A stretch of DNA of 15,617 nt from an uncultured Flavobacterium sp. (lineage in GTDB: Bacteria; Bacteroidota; Bacteroidia; Flavobacteriales; Flavobacteriaceae): NCBI GenBank assembly GCA_946479395.1, contig CAMLFV010000048.1, forward strand, positions 1 to 15,617, read 5' to 3'. Both the position numbers and the translations under genes were made by a program. Numbering within the stretch: the stretch's first letter is position 1; every line of letters starts with the position of its first letter. A model generated the notes under the pieces. The model was given only the letters and a program-made list of their open reading frames with translations. It ran no database searches and was not told the origin of the DNA. This document shows, piece by piece, positions 7,594-14,337 of the stretch.

Positions 7594-8472
7594 CTATTTT
7601 TTTGCTGCTAAAATTGTTTTCCAAGCCAGTGATATTTCATTCAAACTTAGAAATTCTTTAGCTTTTTTATAAATTAATTCGCTGTTATTATTGTTAACCC
7701 AATCTGTAATTTCAGGGTTTTCATTTAAAAATGCTTCAACGTCATTGGTAGTTGGCAGTACTTCTACGTTGCCTAAAATACCTAAATCGTTTCCTGCAAA
7801 TATACCACTTTTTTTTGCATCTTCGGGTATCGCATCAACTCCAATTCCTAAAGTGGTTAGTGGTTTTTCAACCTCAAACATTCCGGGTGTGGCGCGTGTG
7901 TACCAGTTGCCGCCCATACGAGCAATCAAATCGATTTTATGTTGATCGATGCCACCTTTACCATCTAAAACATCTTCAGAAATATGAATTTTTACTACTT
8001 CGCAAATAATCATATTTCCGGCACCACCCTGATCGCCCAAAGCAATAATATCGTTCACTTTACATTCTAACTGTACCGGACTTTCGGCAACTCGGAAAGG
8101 TTTCACAATGTCAGAAGGTAATTTTGTAAAGCCCGATTTTATAAATTCATCAACTCCGTCGCCATATTCTGTAGACGATAACGAAAGCTGCTGCACCATA
8201 TCGTAATTTGCAATGTTTACAACCACTTCCTTAGTAGCTTCGCAGTTTAACAACGTATGTTTTACGGTGTTGTTACGAACTCTGCGTGCCGGCGAAAAAA
8301 CCAGAATGGGCGGATTAGAACTAAACAGATTAAAAAAACTAAAAGGCGATAAATTCGGATTTCCCTCTTTATCAACCGTACTGGCAAAAGCAATTGGGCG
8401 CGGACCCACAGCTCCCTGCAAATATGCCTGAACTTGAACCGGAGTTAAATCGGTTGGATTAATGCTTAACAT
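7594..8472 (-). CDS. Flavin reductase-like FMN-binding split-barrel protein
   Basis: This is a cytoplasmic flavoprotein of the flavin_reduct family. VGPRPIAFASTVDKEGNPNL followed by SPFSFFNLFSSNPP (residues 22-55) is the FMN-binding signature, and later blocks (ATKEVVVNIAN, ESPVQLECKVNDIIALGD, GGNWYTR) continue the split barrel. At 292 residues it belongs to the longer type common in Bacteroidetes, with an extra C-terminal helical stretch of about 90 residues (from TTLGIGVDAIPEDAKKSG) that I do not recognise. The start at 8472 fits the family (MLSINPTDLTPVQVQAYL) and lies 17 nt after a TAnnTTTG box. The DUF3127 gene follows 3 nt downstream. The substrate is unknown. Confidence 0.92.
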   Translation of the reverse strand: MLSINPTDLTPVQVQAYLQGAVGPRPIAFASTVDKEGNPNLSPFSFFNLFSSNPPILVFSPARRVRNNTVKHTLLNCEATKEVVVNIANYDMVQQLSLSSTEYGDGVDEFIKSGFTKLPSDIVKPFRVAESPVQLECKVNDIIALGDQGGAGNMIICEVVKIHISEDVLDGKGGIDQHKIDLIARMGGNWYTRATPGMFEVEKPLTTLGIGVDAIPEDAKKSGIFAGNDLGILGNVEVLPTTNDVEAFLNENPEITDWVNNNNSELIYKKAKEFLSLNEISLAWKTILAAKK

Positions 8473-8489
8473 ACATAAATTGGTTTAAA

Positions 8490-8497
8490 CAAATATA
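8490..8497 (-). promoter_or_regulatory. Putative -7 promoter box for the flavin reductase-DUF3127 operon
   Basis: The minus strand reads TATATTTG, an exact TAnnTTTG Bacteroidetes -7 box, ending 17 nt before the ATG at 8472. The expected TTG at about 19 nt upstream is not present (the nearest is at 25 nt), so this rests on the -7 box and its position alone. Confidence 0.45.
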
Positions 8498-8596
8498 AGT
8501 ATTGCACTGAAAATTTAAGGTTCAATTTTCAAAATATTATCAACAAAATAACGTTATAAAGCAGTATCTTGCTAAACGCATTTCAAATTTTATTGC

Positions 8597-9742
8597 ATGT
8601 CAATACTTAAAAGAAGTTTGTACACCCGTTGGTTTCTCTTGATTTTTTCGTTGGGAATTTTAATTTTAATTCTTTGGAATACCTATTTGCTTTTCCAGAC
8701 ATTTAAGCATGAAGAACGTGTGAAAATGGAAATTTGGGCAGAGGCTAATCAAACAATAAGTAATTCTTCATTGGATGCGGATATAGAACTTCCTTCAAAC
8801 ATTCTTATTAAAAATACGACTATTCCGGCAATTCTTACAACAAGTACAGATAGTATTATAAGTTTGTTTAATGTTTCTGAGGAAATTGAGAATGATTTGA
8901 ATCTTCAACAAAAATTTTTAAAAGAATTAAAAACTCAAAATATTCCTATTGAAATAAAACATTCTGAAGGTAATCAATATGTTTATTACGGAAACTCTTC
9001 TTTAATCACCAAGCTAAAATACTATCCATTGGCATTGGTTGCTATTTTGGTTTTGTTTGGTTTGTTGGTTTACAGTTATTTCCGTGCCAGTAAAATGTCG
9101 TCTGAAAATAAATTGTGGGCGGGTATGGCAAAAGAAACAGCACATCAAATTGGTACGCCGCTTTCATCGCTTTTAGGTTGGATCGAAATTATGAAGTTAG
9201 ATGATATGGATGAAAACATTATCGGCGAAATTCAGAAAGATGTAGATCGCTTGCAGACTATTGCCGACCGTTTTTCTAAAATAGGATCTGAACCTAACCT
9301 GGAATTGCTGAATATTGTAGAAGAAACCAAAAAATCGTTTGATTATTTACAATCACGCAGTTCTAAACAGATTAATTTTAAGTTTGAAACCAATACCGAT
9401 ATTGTGAATTTAATGTTGAACCCAACCTTACACAGTTGGACCATTGAAAATCTTGTAAAGAATGCCATTGATGCTATTAAAGGAAAAGGAAGTATTGAAG
9501 TAGAAATAAAAAACAACGAAAATACCATACAGATTTTAGTAAGCGATACCGGTAAAGGAATTCCTAAAAATCAATTCAGAAAAGTATTTGAGCCTGGTTT
9601 TTCAACAAAAAAACGAGGTTGGGGATTAGGGCTTTCACTTACCCAACGCATTGTTCAAAAATACCATAAAGGATCAATCCGAGTTTTAAAATCTGAAATT
9701 GGCAAGGGAACTGTTTTTTCTATTCAATACAAAAAGATTTAA
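8597..9742 (+). CDS. Membrane sensor histidine kinase
   Basis: This is a two-component sensor kinase of 381 residues. Transmembrane helix 1 is at about 12-32, an extracytoplasmic loop domain of about 110 residues follows, and helix 2 is at about 143-162. There is no HAMP or PAS domain before the dimerisation domain. The H-box KETAHQIGTPLSSLLGW carries the phospho-acceptor His183. The ATPase domain shows the N-box ENLVKNAIDA (Asn289), G1 DTGKGIP (317-323), the F-box FEPGFSTK (331-338) and G2 GWGLGLSL (341-348). No response-regulator gene lies beside it: it diverges from the flavin reductase gene and converges on the HIT gene, so its partner is elsewhere. The signal sensed is unknown. Confidence 0.95.
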   Translation: MSILKRSLYTRWFLLIFSLGILILILWNTYLLFQTFKHEERVKMEIWAEANQTISNSSLDADIELPSNILIKNTTIPAILTTSTDSIISLFNVSEEIENDLNLQQKFLKELKTQNIPIEIKHSEGNQYVYYGNSSLITKLKYYPLALVAILVLFGLLVYSYFRASKMSSENKLWAGMAKETAHQIGTPLSSLLGWIEIMKLDDMDENIIGEIQKDVDRLQTIADRFSKIGSEPNLELLNIVEETKKSFDYLQSRSSKQINFKFETNTDIVNLMLNPTLHSWTIENLVKNAIDAIKGKGSIEVEIKNNENTIQILVSDTGKGIPKNQFRKVFEPGFSTKKRGWGLGLSLTQRIVQKYHKGSIRVLKSEIGKGTVFSIQYKKI

Positions 9743-9764
9743 TTTGTAGTGCATGATAGAATTT

Positions 9765-9802
9765 CCACAGATGCACAGATTATAAAATAATATCCGTGTG
9801 GT
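9765..9802. repeat. Degenerate copy of the ACCACAGATT-type repeat
   Basis: ccacagatgcacagat at 9765-9780 differs by one base from the copy at 6734-6749. It is followed by GTGTGGT (9796-9802) in inverted orientation. It lies in the 163-nt convergent spacer between the kinase and HIT genes, which otherwise holds only the terminator at 9876. Confidence 0.6.
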
Positions 9803-9875
9803 AAAAAAATAAATCACGGAATATCATATTATAAAACTTAGAGGAAAATGTACTACGGGTAAGATTAATACAAAA

Positions 9876-9901
9876 AATCCCTTTGAAATTTCAAAGGGAT
9901 T
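9876..9901. terminator. Terminator between histidine kinase and HIT genes
   Basis: This is a perfect 26-nt palindrome (AATCCCTTTGA arm and its complement) preceded on the plus strand by an A-run at 9872-9877, which gives the minus-strand transcript its T-tract. It lies 5 nt past the stop of the HIT gene. The plus-strand side has a weaker T-rich tail, so termination of the kinase transcript here is possible too. Confidence 0.88.
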
Positions 9902-9905
9902 CATT

Positions 9906-10292
9906 TTATAAATTCGTAGCTATTTGTTGGGCTGTTTCTTCAAATTCTTGTTGTGATAACGATGCTTTGCGTTGAAAACGCATATCGTCCATATCTTGTA
10001 GCGGAATTAAATGTACATGCACATGAGGAACTTCTAATCCAACAACGGCAACGCCTACACGCTTACAAGGAACTGCTTTTTCTATGGCTTTAGCTACGTC
10101 GTATGAAAAATCCATTAAACGGGTGTACAAACCTTTTTCCATATCAAAAATCTTGTTGATTTCCTGTTTTGGAACGCACAATGTATGACCTTTTGCGTTT
10201 GGATTGATATCTAAAAAAGCAATAAACTCATCGTTTTCTGCTACTTTGTGCGATGGAATTTCTCCGTTGATGATTTTAGTGAAAATACTCAT
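9906..10292 (-). CDS. HIT-family nucleotide hydrolase
   Basis: This is a histidine-triad protein of 128 residues, in the range of the Hint/HinT-like branch that hydrolyses nucleoside phosphoramidates and related AMP conjugates. Conserved blocks are the start MSIFTKIINGEIPSHKV, FLDINPNAKGHTLCVPK (26-42) and the catalytic triad VPHVHVHLIPL with His90, His92 and His94. The exact substrate cannot be read from the sequence. It follows greA with an 11-nt gap on the same strand and shares the greA promoter; its transcript ends at the palindrome at 9876. Confidence 0.95.
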   Translation of the reverse strand: MSIFTKIINGEIPSHKVAENDEFIAFLDINPNAKGHTLCVPKQEINKIFDMEKGLYTRLMDFSYDVAKAIEKAVPCKRVGVAVVGLEVPHVHVHLIPLQDMDDMRFQRKASLSQQEFEETAQQIATNL

Positions 10293-10303
10293 AGCTTAAA
10301 AAA

Positions 10304-10780
10304 TTAATCTCTTGTTATTTCTAAAACTTCGAATTTTAATGTTCCGTTTGGTACGCTGATTTCTGCAATTTCTCCAACCGATTTTCCTAACAAACCTTTA
10401 CCAATTGGCGATGTTACCGAAATTTTTCCTGCTTTTAAATCGGCTTCGCTTTCTGCAACCAGTTTGTATTTAATTTCCATTCCGTTGGTTTGGTTTTTAA
10501 TGCGTACGGTAGAAAGCACCAATACTTTTGAAGTGTCTAATTGTGATTCATCAATTAAACGGGCATTGGCTAAAATTTCTTCCATTTTAGCTATTCTTAA
10601 TTCTAATAAACCTTGTGCTTCTTTGGCAGCATCGTATTCTGCGTTTTCAGATAAATCACCTTTATCGCGTGCATCTGCGATTGCCTGTGATGCTTTTGGA
10701 CGTTCCACACTTTTTAACTGATCGATTTCATCTCTCAATTTCTTTAAACCTTCGGCAGTATAATAGGATACGTTACTCAT
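10304..10780 (-). CDS. greA: Transcription elongation factor GreA
   Basis: GreA enters the RNA polymerase secondary channel and stimulates cleavage of backtracked RNA. With the ATG at 10780 the protein is 158 residues, beginning MSNVSYYTAEGLKKL. The N-terminal coiled coil (about 8-75) carries the acidic tip RDKGDLSENAEYD with Asp42 and Glu45, matching Asp41 and Glu44 of E. coli. The C-terminal FKBP-like domain has SPIGKGLLGKSVGEIAE (124-140). A TTG two codons upstream is in frame but is not the likely start. A strong promoter lies at 10876-10905 and a terminator-like hairpin sits in the leader, which suggests control by premature termination. The HIT gene follows in the operon. Confidence 0.97.
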   Translation of the reverse strand: MSNVSYYTAEGLKKLRDEIDQLKSVERPKASQAIADARDKGDLSENAEYDAAKEAQGLLELRIAKMEEILANARLIDESQLDTSKVLVLSTVRIKNQTNGMEIKYKLVAESEADLKAGKISVTSPIGKGLLGKSVGEIAEISVPNGTLKFEVLEITRD

Positions 10781-10791
10781 TTTCAATTCAA

Positions 10792-10828
10792 TTTATAAAA
10801 CAGAAAAAATCCCATACAACGGGATTTT
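10792..10828 (-). terminator. Terminator-like hairpin in the greA leader
   Basis: AAAATCCC (10806-10813) pairs with GGGATTTT (10821-10828) around a 7-nt loop. On the minus strand the stem is followed by a T-rich run to about 10792, a good intrinsic terminator shape. It lies between the greA promoter and the start codon, about 25 nt upstream of the ATG, with no upstream gene for it to end. It probably attenuates greA. The regulatory role is inferred. Confidence 0.65.
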
Positions 10829-10875
10829 GTTCTTATGCGTTTATTTTGTTAATATTCGTTACATTATTATTTAGT

Positions 10876-10905
10876 CAAAGTTAAATAATTAAATTTGTTT
10901 TCCAA
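10876..10905 (-). promoter_or_regulatory. greA promoter, full TTG-N19-TAnnTTTG match
   Basis: On the minus strand TTG (10905-10903), a 19-nt spacer and TAACTTTG (10883-10876) match the Bacteroidetes housekeeping promoter exactly. The predicted start near 10869 gives a leader of about 90 nt that contains the hairpin at 10806-10828. Confidence 0.75.
10890..10897 (+). promoter_or_regulatory. Putative -7 box for the Rieske-like lipoprotein gene
   Basis: TAAATTTG is an exact TAnnTTTG match ending 18 nt before the ATG at 10916. No TTG lies 19 nt upstream. It falls inside the spacer of the divergent greA promoter, so the two promoters overlap face to face. Confidence 0.45.
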
Positions 10906-10915
10906 ATGTTTTATA

Positions 10916-11341
10916 ATGAAAAAGCTGTTTGTGTTAACAATATGTTCGGTTTTATTTTTACTGTCGTGTTCAAAAGACGATTGGGATAGCCGCAACCCGT
11001 ATCTGCCTGAAATTGCAGTAAATGTAATGATAAATACTGCGTTGCCAACGTACAATAAATTACAGTATCCGGGCAATGCGGTGTATATACCAACTTACGG
11101 AATCAATGGGATTTTAGTGATAAATACTGGAACTGGTGTGCGTGCTTTTGATGCCACTTGCGCCAATCACGGAATAAGTAACTGCTCTAAATTAACGTTA
11201 GATGGGGTTGAGGCTACATGTGGTTGCAGTGATGCCTTGGTGTATAATTTGTATTTGGGTTTGGCAACAACCGAAGCGCAATATCCGCTGAAAGAATACC
11301 GTGTTTCGCAAAATGGAACAATGATTACGGTTTTTAATTAA
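10916..11341 (+). CDS. Small lipoprotein with a degenerate Rieske-like domain
   Basis: This is a 141-residue predicted lipoprotein. The signal peptide ends in the lipobox FLLSC, with Cys18 as the lipidation site. The body (NPYLPEIAVNVMIN, YPGNAVYIP, NGILVINTGTGVRAFDATCANH) resembles Bacteroidetes proteins placed near the Rieske [2Fe-2S] fold. Candidate ligands are Cys82 and His85 in CANH, Cys90, and Cys102 and Cys104 in CGCSDA. A classic Rieske has CxH and CxxH; here the first pair is spaced CxxH and the second histidine is replaced, so cluster binding is doubtful. The start was moved from an in-frame TTG at 10895 to the ATG that begins a clean signal peptide. It ends 3 nt before terminator copy 1. 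Confidence 0.75.
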   Translation: MKKLFVLTICSVLFLLSCSKDDWDSRNPYLPEIAVNVMINTALPTYNKLQYPGNAVYIPTYGINGILVINTGTGVRAFDATCANHGISNCSKLTLDGVEATCGCSDALVYNLYLGLATTEAQYPLKEYRVSQNGTMITVFN

Positions 11342-11344
11342 GAC

Positions 11345-11379
11345 AAACGAGCACCTATAAAAGATGCTCGTTCTTGGTT
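11345..11379. terminator. Terminator copy 1 of a 35-bp perfect direct repeat
   Basis: This copy is identical over 35 bp to 11907-11941. It holds the hairpin AACGAGCA (11346-11353) with TGCTCGTT (11365-11372), extending to 10 bp with a G-U pair on the minus strand. It lies 3 nt after the lipoprotein stop and overlaps the last stop codon of the toxin gene by one base, so it can terminate both convergent transcripts. Confidence 0.85.
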
Positions 11380-11672
11380 TATATTCTTTTTGATAAATCT
11401 CTTGCTCCATGGTGTATCATTAAGATATGAATAGAATCATAAGAAACAATTTTATAAATAATTCTATAATTTCCCTCTGCAAGTTCTCGTATGGCTGTAT
11501 TTTTTATTTCTTTGACTTGTTTGCCAATTAATGGTTGAAATTTTAAAATCTGAATTTTTTGATAAATCCTTTCAACTTGTAATTTTGCATATCTTTTTGA
11601 ATCTAATGAAATGTAATCATGAATTTCTTGTAGATCGATTTGGGCAGATATTAACCATTTGATTCGAACCAT
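11379..11672 (-). CDS. RelE/ParE-family toxin of a type II toxin-antitoxin pair
   Basis: This is a compact basic protein of 97 residues with the family layout: an N-terminal strand and helix (VRIKWLISAQIDLQEIHDYI), a second helix (KLQVERIYQKIQIL), then IRELAEGNYRIIYKIV with Arg62 and Arg70, and a final strand with HHGARDLSKRI (His87, His88, Arg91). RelE members cleave mRNA on the ribosome and ParE members poison gyrase. The sequence does not decide between them, although the RELxxGNYRIIY pattern is common in ParE-like proteins of Bacteroidetes. Its start overlaps the antitoxin gene by 22 nt, so the two are translationally coupled. The cassette is bounded by the 35-bp direct repeats. Confidence 0.9.
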   Translation of the reverse strand: MVRIKWLISAQIDLQEIHDYISLDSKRYAKLQVERIYQKIQILKFQPLIGKQVKEIKNTAIRELAEGNYRIIYKIVSYDSIHILMIHHGARDLSKRI

Positions 11673-11842
11673 TTCTTCATTTCCAATTTAACGTCTTCAT
11701 CAGTCATAACCTCATTGTTTTCCGATTCTTTCATTCTATTTTCTAACTTATCAATAAATACAAGTCGATCAATAAGTTCGTCTATAGAAAGTTCTTCGGG
11801 AAAATCTTCTATGTATCTCTGTAAATCGTTTTTAGAAATCAT
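11651..11842 (-). CDS. Antitoxin partner of the RelE/ParE-type toxin
   Basis: This is an acidic 63-residue protein, first in the operon with the toxin. The sequence (MISKNDLQRYIEDFPEELSIDELIDRLVFIDKLENRM, then ESENNEVMTDEDVKLEMKKWF) matches a frequent Bacteroidetes antitoxin type in which two short helices are followed by an ENNxVxxxExxKxxxxKW tail that wraps the toxin. Identification rests on this pattern plus size, charge, order and the 22-nt overlap. The AT-rich palindrome TAATTAATTA at 11847-11856, just upstream of the ATG, is a possible autoregulatory operator but is low-complexity and so weak evidence. Confidence 0.85.
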   Translation of the reverse strand: MISKNDLQRYIEDFPEELSIDELIDRLVFIDKLENRMKESENNEVMTDEDVKLEMKKWFESNG

Positions 11843-11906
11843 AAGGTAATTAATTAATAATGCTAATTTACGAAAAAATGTATAGTTTTTAACTCAATAG
11901 AAATTA

Positions 11907-11941
11907 AAACGAGCACCTATAAAAGATGCTCGTTCTTGGTT
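11907..11941 (-). terminator. Terminator copy 2 of the 35-bp perfect direct repeat
   Basis: This is the same 35 bp as 11345-11379. It lies 23 nt past the stop of the minus-strand TonB receptor gene. On the minus strand the hairpin has a 10-bp stem (one G-U) and runs into TTTTAATTT, so it is a good terminator for the receptor. It also separates that gene from the downstream toxin-antitoxin promoter. Confidence 0.85.
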
Positions 11942-11964
11942 GTTGATTATTAAGGTTGATTAGA

Positions 11965-14145
11965 CTAAAATTTAAGGGTTACACCACCCAGAATGTTGAA
12001 TTGTGCCTGCGGATAATATCCTGCGCCTTCTCTGGTTATTACACTTCCTGGTGTTGAACCTGCTTCATCATACGTGTAATAATATCCGTTTGAAATGTAT
12101 TTTACGTTAAAAATATTATTCGCCAATAAATTGAATGATATTGATTTAAACCATCTGTTTAAAGGCATTTCGTACAACACATTAATATCGTTTGTTAAAT
12201 AAGAATCTAGCTTTGATTCGTCAGAATCGGTATTTCCCATGTATTGTTCGCCTACAAATTTGGTAAGCCACGTAAGGTTTAACTGTCTTACCGGCGAAAA
12301 AGTTAAGGCATTACCAATAATTAAATTAGGAGAAAATGATATGTTGGTGTTTCCTAAATTAACTAACGATCCATCGACTTCTGCTTTGTAATCGGTGTTT
12401 TTGTTTGAACTCAACGTAACATTCGGATTAATTAACCATTTCGGAGCAAATTGCCACGATCCGTCAATTTCTATACCTAAACGGTAGCTGTTTCCGCTGT
12501 TTTCACGTAAAGCTGCACCTACATCGTTCAAAGCGCCTGTTAACACTAACTGATCCTTGTACAACATGTAATATCCGTTTACGTTTACCGCCAATTTTTG
12601 AGAAGCATATCTCCATCCTAATTCAAAATCGTTCAATTTTTCAGGGCGAGGATTTCCGTTTTCATAATCGTTACGATTTGGTTCACGATTTGCTCTTGCG
12701 TATGAGAAATAAGCACTGCTGGCATCGTCTATTTTATAAGTAATACCGGCTTTCGGGTTAAAGAAATTGAATTTATCATCAACCAAACCAGTTTCGTTTC
12801 CATTAGCTTTATAACCTATATTTCTAACTTGTAAATCTCCAAATAATATCCATTGATCGTTAAAAGTGTAGGTCGCCTTTAAAAATCCGTTGACATCGGT
12901 TTTGGTAGAATTATCTCTATAATATTCTTTTTTAAATTGATTTTGTGGCTGACTGCGAACCCATAAAACTTCGCCAAAATGATCGTTCTCGTATCTGTTT
13001 GCAGCTCCACCAAAAAGCACTTCTAAATTATTTTTAGCGTATTGAGCAGAAAAAGTAACGCCGTAGAATTGATTGTCTAAATATTTTCTTCGGATTAAAT
13101 CAGATCTTTCTTGGGTTTCACCATTCGCTTCTACAGGTGTAATACCGTAATCAGCCAATAATTTTTGATTTGTTTTATAATTTTCGAAATAACCGAAACC
13201 TTTTGTGTAGTGAATGGCTATGTTAGAATTCCAATTGCTGTTCCATTTTTCGTTCCAATGTAACTGATAGTGGTCTTGTTTGTAATTATCGGTTTCGTTA
13301 TCGTAGAATCTCTGTACGCCGTTATCATCAATATAAGCACCCGATGGATTAAACGTTCGGTTATTTTTCAACACTTCTTTATCTTCGATACCGTTCCATG
13401 CTTGATACGTTTTTTCGTTTCCACCAAAAACCAAGGCTTTCAATAAGGTTCCTTCGTTAACAAAAGTTCCCTGTAAAAAGTACGAATTAAGCTTAGATGA
13501 CGCACGATCAACATATCCGTCTGAATATAAATTTGATAATCTACCAGTTAATTCAAAGGTATTGTTAACCAATCCGGTACTGAATTTTGCTGTATGTTTT
13601 CTTGTATTGAAACTTCCGATAGAATTAGCAATTTCTCCATTGGCATCGTAAGAAAATTTGTCGGTTAGTAAGTTTAAACTCGCTCCAAAAGCTCCAGATC
13701 CGTTGGTTGATGTACCCACACCGCGCTGTAATTGCAGATTTTCGACACTTGAAACAAAATCGGGCATGTTTACCCAAAAACTTCCGTGCGATTCGGCATC
13801 GTTATACGGAATACCGTTAATGGTAACATTAATTCGAGTACCATCGCTACCACGTACGCGAATTCCGGTGTACCCCACACCGTTACCGGCATCGGTAGTT
13901 GTAACAACCGACGGCATAAAGTTCATTAAAACAGGAATATCCTGACCCAGATTGCGTTTTGCCAGTTCTTCTTTGCTTAAATTGCTAAAAGCGATAGGTG
14001 TTTTGTTGGTTGCGCGAACGGCTTGTACTAAAACTTCATCTAAAGTTTCTGCTGAAATAGTGTCTTTTTTAGTTTCGGTTTGCGTTTGTGCCTGCATGGA
14101 AATTGCCGAAAGACAAAAACCTGCAAACAAAAAATGAGTTTTCAT
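11965..14145 (-). CDS. TonB-dependent receptor under TPP riboswitch control, probable thiamin outer-membrane transporter
   Basis: This is an outer-membrane TonB-dependent transporter of 726 residues from the ATG at 14145, which starts a clean signal peptide (MKTHFLFAGFC... ending MQAQ). An in-frame ATG at 14178 would add 11 residues and is less likely. A TonB-box-like stretch LDEVLVQAVRA follows, then the plug with VRGSDGTRINVTINGIPYND, GSFWVNMPDF and QRGVGTSTNGSGAFG, and a barrel ending in the terminal Phe of GGVTLKF. Unlike the receptor at 3020 it has no carboxypeptidase-like N-terminal domain. Substrate assignment rests on the TPP riboswitch at 14255-14326: such receptors in Bacteroidetes are predicted thiamin transporters (named omr1 in comparative genomics). 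No pnuT or other thiamin gene is next to it here. Confidence 0.93.
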   Translation of the reverse strand: MKTHFLFAGFCLSAISMQAQTQTETKKDTISAETLDEVLVQAVRATNKTPIAFSNLSKEELAKRNLGQDIPVLMNFMPSVVTTTDAGNGVGYTGIRVRGSDGTRINVTINGIPYNDAESHGSFWVNMPDFVSSVENLQLQRGVGTSTNGSGAFGASLNLLTDKFSYDANGEIANSIGSFNTRKHTAKFSTGLVNNTFELTGRLSNLYSDGYVDRASSKLNSYFLQGTFVNEGTLLKALVFGGNEKTYQAWNGIEDKEVLKNNRTFNPSGAYIDDNGVQRFYDNETDNYKQDHYQLHWNEKWNSNWNSNIAIHYTKGFGYFENYKTNQKLLADYGITPVEANGETQERSDLIRRKYLDNQFYGVTFSAQYAKNNLEVLFGGAANRYENDHFGEVLWVRSQPQNQFKKEYYRDNSTKTDVNGFLKATYTFNDQWILFGDLQVRNIGYKANGNETGLVDDKFNFFNPKAGITYKIDDASSAYFSYARANREPNRNDYENGNPRPEKLNDFELGWRYASQKLAVNVNGYYMLYKDQLVLTGALNDVGAALRENSGNSYRLGIEIDGSWQFAPKWLINPNVTLSSNKNTDYKAEVDGSLVNLGNTNISFSPNLIIGNALTFSPVRQLNLTWLTKFVGEQYMGNTDSDESKLDSYLTNDINVLYEMPLNRWFKSISFNLLANNIFNVKYISNGYYYTYDEAGSTPGSVITREGAGYYPQAQFNILGGVTLKF

Positions 14146-14254
14146 TCGTAAAAATAATTTTACAAATAAAAGGGGCATTTATTTTGTTTAGATTAATAAA
14201 AATGTTTTCGTTACGAACAGCAACTTATGCGTGCACTCAATAAGTGAACTATTC

Positions 14255-14326
14255 ATTTCCCTTGGCAGCATTACCTGCCCAGGTTCAACGGGTATGATCT
14301 CAGCCGTACGGCACCCCTTTGAGATG
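14255..14326 (-). promoter_or_regulatory. TPP riboswitch (THI element)
   Basis: Read on the minus strand, the element contains all conserved blocks in order: GGGGTGCC, a short P3 (GCC-GTAC-GGC), CTGAGA, ATACCC, GAACCTGGGCAGG, GTAATG, CTGCC and AGGGAA. The pyrimidine-sensing arm (CTGAGA) and the pyrophosphate arm (GCAG-GTAATG-CTGC) are both intact. It ends about 110 nt before the receptor start codon. The expression platform is less clear: a hairpin with ACTTAT/ATAAGT arms lies at 14223-14245, and a weak 4-bp TTCG/CGAA stem precedes a T-rich stretch. TPP binding should reduce expression of the receptor. Confidence 0.97.
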
Positions 14327-14329
14327 TGG

Positions 14330-14337
14330 CAAAGATA
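14330..14337 (-). promoter_or_regulatory. Promoter -7 box for the riboswitch-receptor transcript
   Basis: The minus strand reads TATCTTTG, an exact TAnnTTTG match. Transcription would start about 7 nt downstream, right at the 5' edge of the TPP riboswitch, which is the expected place. No TTG lies 19 nt upstream; that region is T/C-rich. Confidence 0.65.

Noticed and set aside
10781..10786. In-frame TTG start two codons upstream of greA
   Set aside because: The ATG at 10780 gives the standard GreA N-terminus, and TTG starts are rare.
11345..11941. Possible integron attC sites at the duplicated hairpins
   Set aside because: The hairpin suggested it, but the flanks do not match RYYYAAC and GTTRRRY core sites (GTTCTTG fails), and there is no integrase gene in the window.
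14146..14178. Upstream ATG at 14178 as the start of the thiamin receptor
   Set aside because: It would put 11 extra residues (MPLLFVKLFLR) before a signal peptide that already has a charged start at 14145; possible but less likely.
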